This document shows positions 34,201 to 35,627 of a stretch of DNA of 35,627 nt, in pieces. Position numbers and translations under genes: made by a program. Location: NCBI GenBank assembly GCA_014763545.1, contig JACXVD010000043.1:1-35627 (forward strand), written 5' to 3'. Positions within the stretch are counted from its first letter, which is position 1; each line of letters begins with the position of its first letter. A model generated the notes under the pieces. The model had not been told where the DNA came from and made no database searches. It worked only from the letters and a program-made list of their open reading frames with translations. The DNA comes from Sphingomonadales bacterium (GTDB lineage: Bacteria; Pseudomonadota; Alphaproteobacteria; Sphingomonadales; Sphingomonadaceae).

Positions 34201-34653
34201 GATGCCCATTTCCGGCAATTGTTCACCCGCCTGTTCGAAGGCGGTCAGGCGCATCTCGCGCTGGTCGACAGCGACGATCCGCTCGAGGCGGGGTTGGAAA
34301 TCTTCGCCCAGCCGCCTGGCAAGCGGCTGCAATCGCTCAGCCTTCTGTCGGGCGGCGAACAGGCGCTGACGGCAACCGCCCTGATCTTTGCCCTGTTCCT
34401 GACCAACCCGGCACCGATCTGCGTGCTCGACGAAGTCGATGCGCCGCTGGACGATGCGAATATCGACCGCTTCTGCGACCTGCTCGATTCGATGGTCCAC
34501 GAAACCGAGACGCGCTACCTCATCGTCACCCACAACGCGGTGACGATGAGCCGCATGCACCGCCTGTTCGGCGTCACGATGATCGAAAAGGGCGTCAGCC
34601 GCCTGGTCAGCGTCGATCTCGGCGCGGCGGAGGAACTGCTGGCGGCGGAATAG
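31228..34653 (+). CDS. smc: Chromosome partition protein SMC
   Basis: This 1141-residue SMC ATPase has Walker A GPNGCGKS (31-38) in the N-terminal head, a long Ala/Glu/Arg-rich coiled coil (about 165-500), and a globular hinge (about 500-615). A returning coiled coil (to about 890) leads to the C-terminal head with the ABC signature LSGGEQ (1040-1045) and Walker B ICVLDEVDAP (D1068, E1069). Dimers with kleisin partners ScpA/ScpB organise and segregate the chromosome. scpA and scpB are not in this window. The length is normal for alphaproteobacteria. The gene is strongly biased to GCC/GAA/CGC codons. A methyltransferase gene starts one base after its stop. Confidence 0.96.
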   Translation: MKFNRLKLSGFKSFVEPAELRIEPGLTGVVGPNGCGKSNLLEAIRWVMGENSPKSLRSGGMEDVIFAGTAQRPARDFAEVVLHAEASDGAELEVVRRIERGAGSAYRVNGRDVRAKDVALTFADAATGAHSPALVSQGKIAQVIAAKPQERRMMLEEAAGIAGLHVRRRDAESKLRQTENNLARLEDLMAGLDSQIATLRRQAKQAERYKALSEQIHSAEARLLFARWRDAAAAADAARKQAQQAETLVAEAQAATAEAQKAQHAAAEALAEAREEQADRRDDASAHGHRMAALTTQLEAAEARLADLDRQKRRLEEDRGDADRMTHDAAAALARLEKDLAENEAALKQAEQARPGLAARVDDTERASRAAELALAKATADHAGVEAEWRVAEAEVAQAQNRLARLEAEARRQDDLRAALAQSGDPDDAVAAAQDAAHDAERSLGERRAALEDMQARKATLQSTRDETASAFAAAKADFAGIEREFNALQRDREARARQVQGRDGLPAALDLLRAAPGYERALAAVLGRDAKAPVGKPGDGREGRFWTGGAAPAPVTGSLAAHVTDCPPELAARLALVHVAESDDGRQLKPGEWLVTTGGHLRRWDGFVARGEGAAEAARLEAENRFAELEVTLPNLRARAGEAEAAQKAAQEELSELQRGLIAAERALGEAAESERQALRALDQAEAARERHAARLAELDAAQGDLADQRKQAESELTVAQGKRAALPSPDTGRVALEAAQAKNEAARSGMQAALAELAAHDQSLAVARERTAAQRSDIANWQARAGDAARRLSDMARRFEEIEEERAVFAAKPEALMREIEQGDAVRARLGEELAKAEAQVAEATQAAQAIDKRLAEVTEALATAREARAGLAARAENEEARRSEMARISGERFQCPPPLLGERFGFDAQGVKDSGIESEEMDRLVASRERIGPVNLVAADELARLEVEHGASAAEQAELAEAVNRLRGSIGSLNREGRERLRAAFEQVDAHFRQLFTRLFEGGQAHLALVDSDDPLEAGLEIFAQPPGKRLQSLSLLSGGEQALTATALIFALFLTNPAPICVLDEVDAPLDDANIDRFCDLLDSMVHETETRYLIVTHNAVTMSRMHRLFGVTMIEKGVSRLVSVDLGAAEELLAAE

Positions 34654-34654
34654 G

Positions 34655-35374
34655 ATGGCCGGGCAGGACATTTACGATCCGGCCTTCGTGCGCGATGTGT
34701 TCGATCGCTGCTCGGGCAAATATATTGCTTTCAGCACGATCTGCTCGCTCGGTTTCACCGAAATCTGGCGGCGGCAATGTGTCGACATGCTCGCACTCGG
34801 CGATGGCCCGCAGAATGGGTTCGACCTTATGGCCGGAACCGGCGAGGCGTGGCCGCATTTGCTGGCCGCTTATCCGCAGGTCGAACGGATCACCGCGGTC
34901 GATATCTCACCGGGCATGCATCAGCGTGCGCTGGACCGGTTGCATACCATGCGGGCGCACAGGATCGGCTTCATCGAGGACAATGTGCTCGCCAGCGCGC
35001 TGCCCGCTGGCGAGGCGGATTTCGTCATTTCGACCTTTGGACTGAAGACTTTCAACCGGCAGCAACAGGCGCAGTTGGCCGCGCTGGTCGCACGCGTTCT
35101 CAAGCCGGGTGGACGCTTTGCGCTGATCGAGGCGTCGGATCCGCGCGGCTGGTTCCTGCGCCCGCTCTACCTGTTCCACCTCAAACGCGTGCTGCCGCTG
35201 ATCGAGCGGCTCTTCCTGCGCGGCGCCCAGGACTTCTCGATGATCGGCACCTACAGCACCAATTTCGGCAATGTCGATTTCTTCGCGGACGAGCTTGAAC
35301 GAAATGGCTGCTCGGTCAGTCGGCGCAAATTCTTCTTCCGCTGCGCCACCGGGGTCTGCGGGACGAAGCGCTAG
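34655..35374 (+). CDS. Class I SAM-dependent methyltransferase (UbiE/COQ5-like)
   Basis: This 239-residue protein has motif I DLMAGTGE (57-64), AVDISPGM (81-88) and the post-motif LKPGGRFALIEASDP region typical of UbiE-like C- or O-methyltransferases. The substrate is unknown; a lipid or quinone is possible given a membrane-friendly aromatic and arginine-rich C-terminal part (RPLYLFHLKRVLPL). There is no signal peptide. Its ATG follows the smc TAG after one base, so it is probably co-expressed with smc, which is an odd functional partner. It is the last intact gene before the insertion sequence end. Confidence 0.82.
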   Translation: MAGQDIYDPAFVRDVFDRCSGKYIAFSTICSLGFTEIWRRQCVDMLALGDGPQNGFDLMAGTGEAWPHLLAAYPQVERITAVDISPGMHQRALDRLHTMRAHRIGFIEDNVLASALPAGEADFVISTFGLKTFNRQQQAQLAALVARVLKPGGRFALIEASDPRGWFLRPLYLFHLKRVLPLIERLFLRGAQDFSMIGTYSTNFGNVDFFADELERNGCSVSRRKFFFRCATGVCGTKR

Positions 35375-35533
35375 CATTGGCCTTGTTCAGACCCATGCTC
35401 AGGCCGTGTGAAGAAATTCCGCTCCTGCCTTGCGGGGAGATGTCGCTTGCGGTGGCTCGTCGCGAATTGGGGTAGGAAGGGGATTGTCGGGGCTGTAGCA
35501 CTCGCCATCGGGGCAACCGGAGCTGATATGGAT
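35375..35533. other. Non-coding stretch before the insertion sequence
   Basis: I see no supported gene, RNA or terminator here. One short minus-strand open frame crosses it into the methyltransferase, but its composition (Ser/Arg-rich, no domain) looks like a by-product of high GC. GC is not obviously shifted. It may contain a promoter or remnants displaced by the insertion event. Confidence 0.5.
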
Positions 35534-35627
35534 CTAGGGTCCGGACCCATAAACGGGATTCACAGCAGCACCGAGATGTGATTCACCTGCCTCCAGCGAG
35601 GAGGTGTGGTGGATGGCGGATTTCTTC
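35534..35627 (+). mobile_element. Left end of an IS5-type insertion sequence (cut by window edge)
   Basis: CTAG (35534-35537) is followed by the palindrome GGGTCCGGACCC (35537-35548) and CATAAACGGG, an end type I associate with IS5-family elements of sphingomonads and rhizobia. A direct repeat GATTCAC occurs at 35557-35563 and 35580-35586. GAGGAGG then a GGTGG spacer lead to an ATG at 35613 that starts MADFF. The right end, target duplication and most of the transposase lie outside the window, so family and boundary are provisional. Confidence 0.55.
35613..35627 (+). CDS. Transposase, first five codons only (IS5-like, partial)
   Basis: Only MADFF is visible. GAGGAGG about ten bases before the ATG is a strong ribosome site. 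The MADFF opening, placed just inside a recognised IS-type terminus, matches the start of IS5-family transposases of this group (MADFFW). The call depends on context more than on the five residues. Confidence 0.5.

Noticed and set aside
32764-34671. 635-codon minus-strand open frame opposite smc
   Set aside because: It mirrors the biased codons of the SMC coiled coil; no start signal or domain supports it.
35316-35516. 66-codon minus-strand open frame at the methyltransferase 3' end
   Set aside because: Ser/Arg-rich, overlaps the methyltransferase antisense, and has no ribosome site or domain.

Overview
The window looks like a chromosomal segment of a high-GC alphaproteobacterium, most probably Sphingomonadales and perhaps Erythrobacteraceae. 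This rests on protein family content (class II DAHP synthase, a Fur without structural cysteines, a MucR/Ros-type regulator, a DUF1489 protein) and on gene neighbourhoods I recognise from that group (nfuA-tsaB-rimI-mucR-fur-plsC-miaB; phoH-ybeY-corC; mutY/DUF721-dsbA-smc). No sequence search was run, so genus-level placement is not claimed. I see no rRNA, tRNA, CRISPR array, prophage or replication origin. Almost all of the DNA is coding and no gene-free stretch exceeds 300 bases.

Bases 1-6705 (minus strand) hold a co-directional stress-metabolite block, read from high to low coordinates: egtB and egtD (ergothioneine), then otsB, a GH15 hydrolase and otsA (trehalose), then a tyrosine-phosphatase-like gene cut by the window edge. 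Genes within each set overlap or nearly touch. A strong intrinsic terminator at 6816-6846 separates this block from class II DAHP synthase (shikimate entry). A large secreted M16 peptidase lies upstream of that synthase.

Bases 11494-20605 (mostly plus strand) are conserved housekeeping genes: nfuA (Fe-S carrier), tsaB-rimI (t6A and ribosomal protein acetylation), a severely shortened MucR-type regulator, fur, plsC, miaB, phoH, ybeY and corC. The usual miaB-phoH adjacency is broken by two genes of lower GC: a miniature protein resembling phage baseplate-hub (gpD/VgrG-type) proteins, and a convergent secreted protein of unknown function.

Bases 20622-28006 hold a LysR regulator with a clear dyad just upstream, an EcsC-family protein, a cyclophilin, the Mg2+ transporter mgtE coupled to DUF1489, a minus-strand operon with 4-base overlaps (serine hydrolase, nudC, FrnE-type DsbA), and a small membrane protein.

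Bases 28003-35374 hold mutY and, divergently, DUF721 (DciA-like), two DsbA-like thioredoxins (one exported, one lipoprotein), smc and a SAM methyltransferase. The last ~90 bases appear to be the left end of an IS5-type insertion sequence, with the first five codons of its transposase.

I did not find a convincing complete new defence or mobile system. The most unusual items are the orphan mini baseplate-hub-like gene, the truncated MucR gene with its overlapping 14-codon leader, and the GH15 gene embedded between otsB and otsA beside ergothioneine genes.
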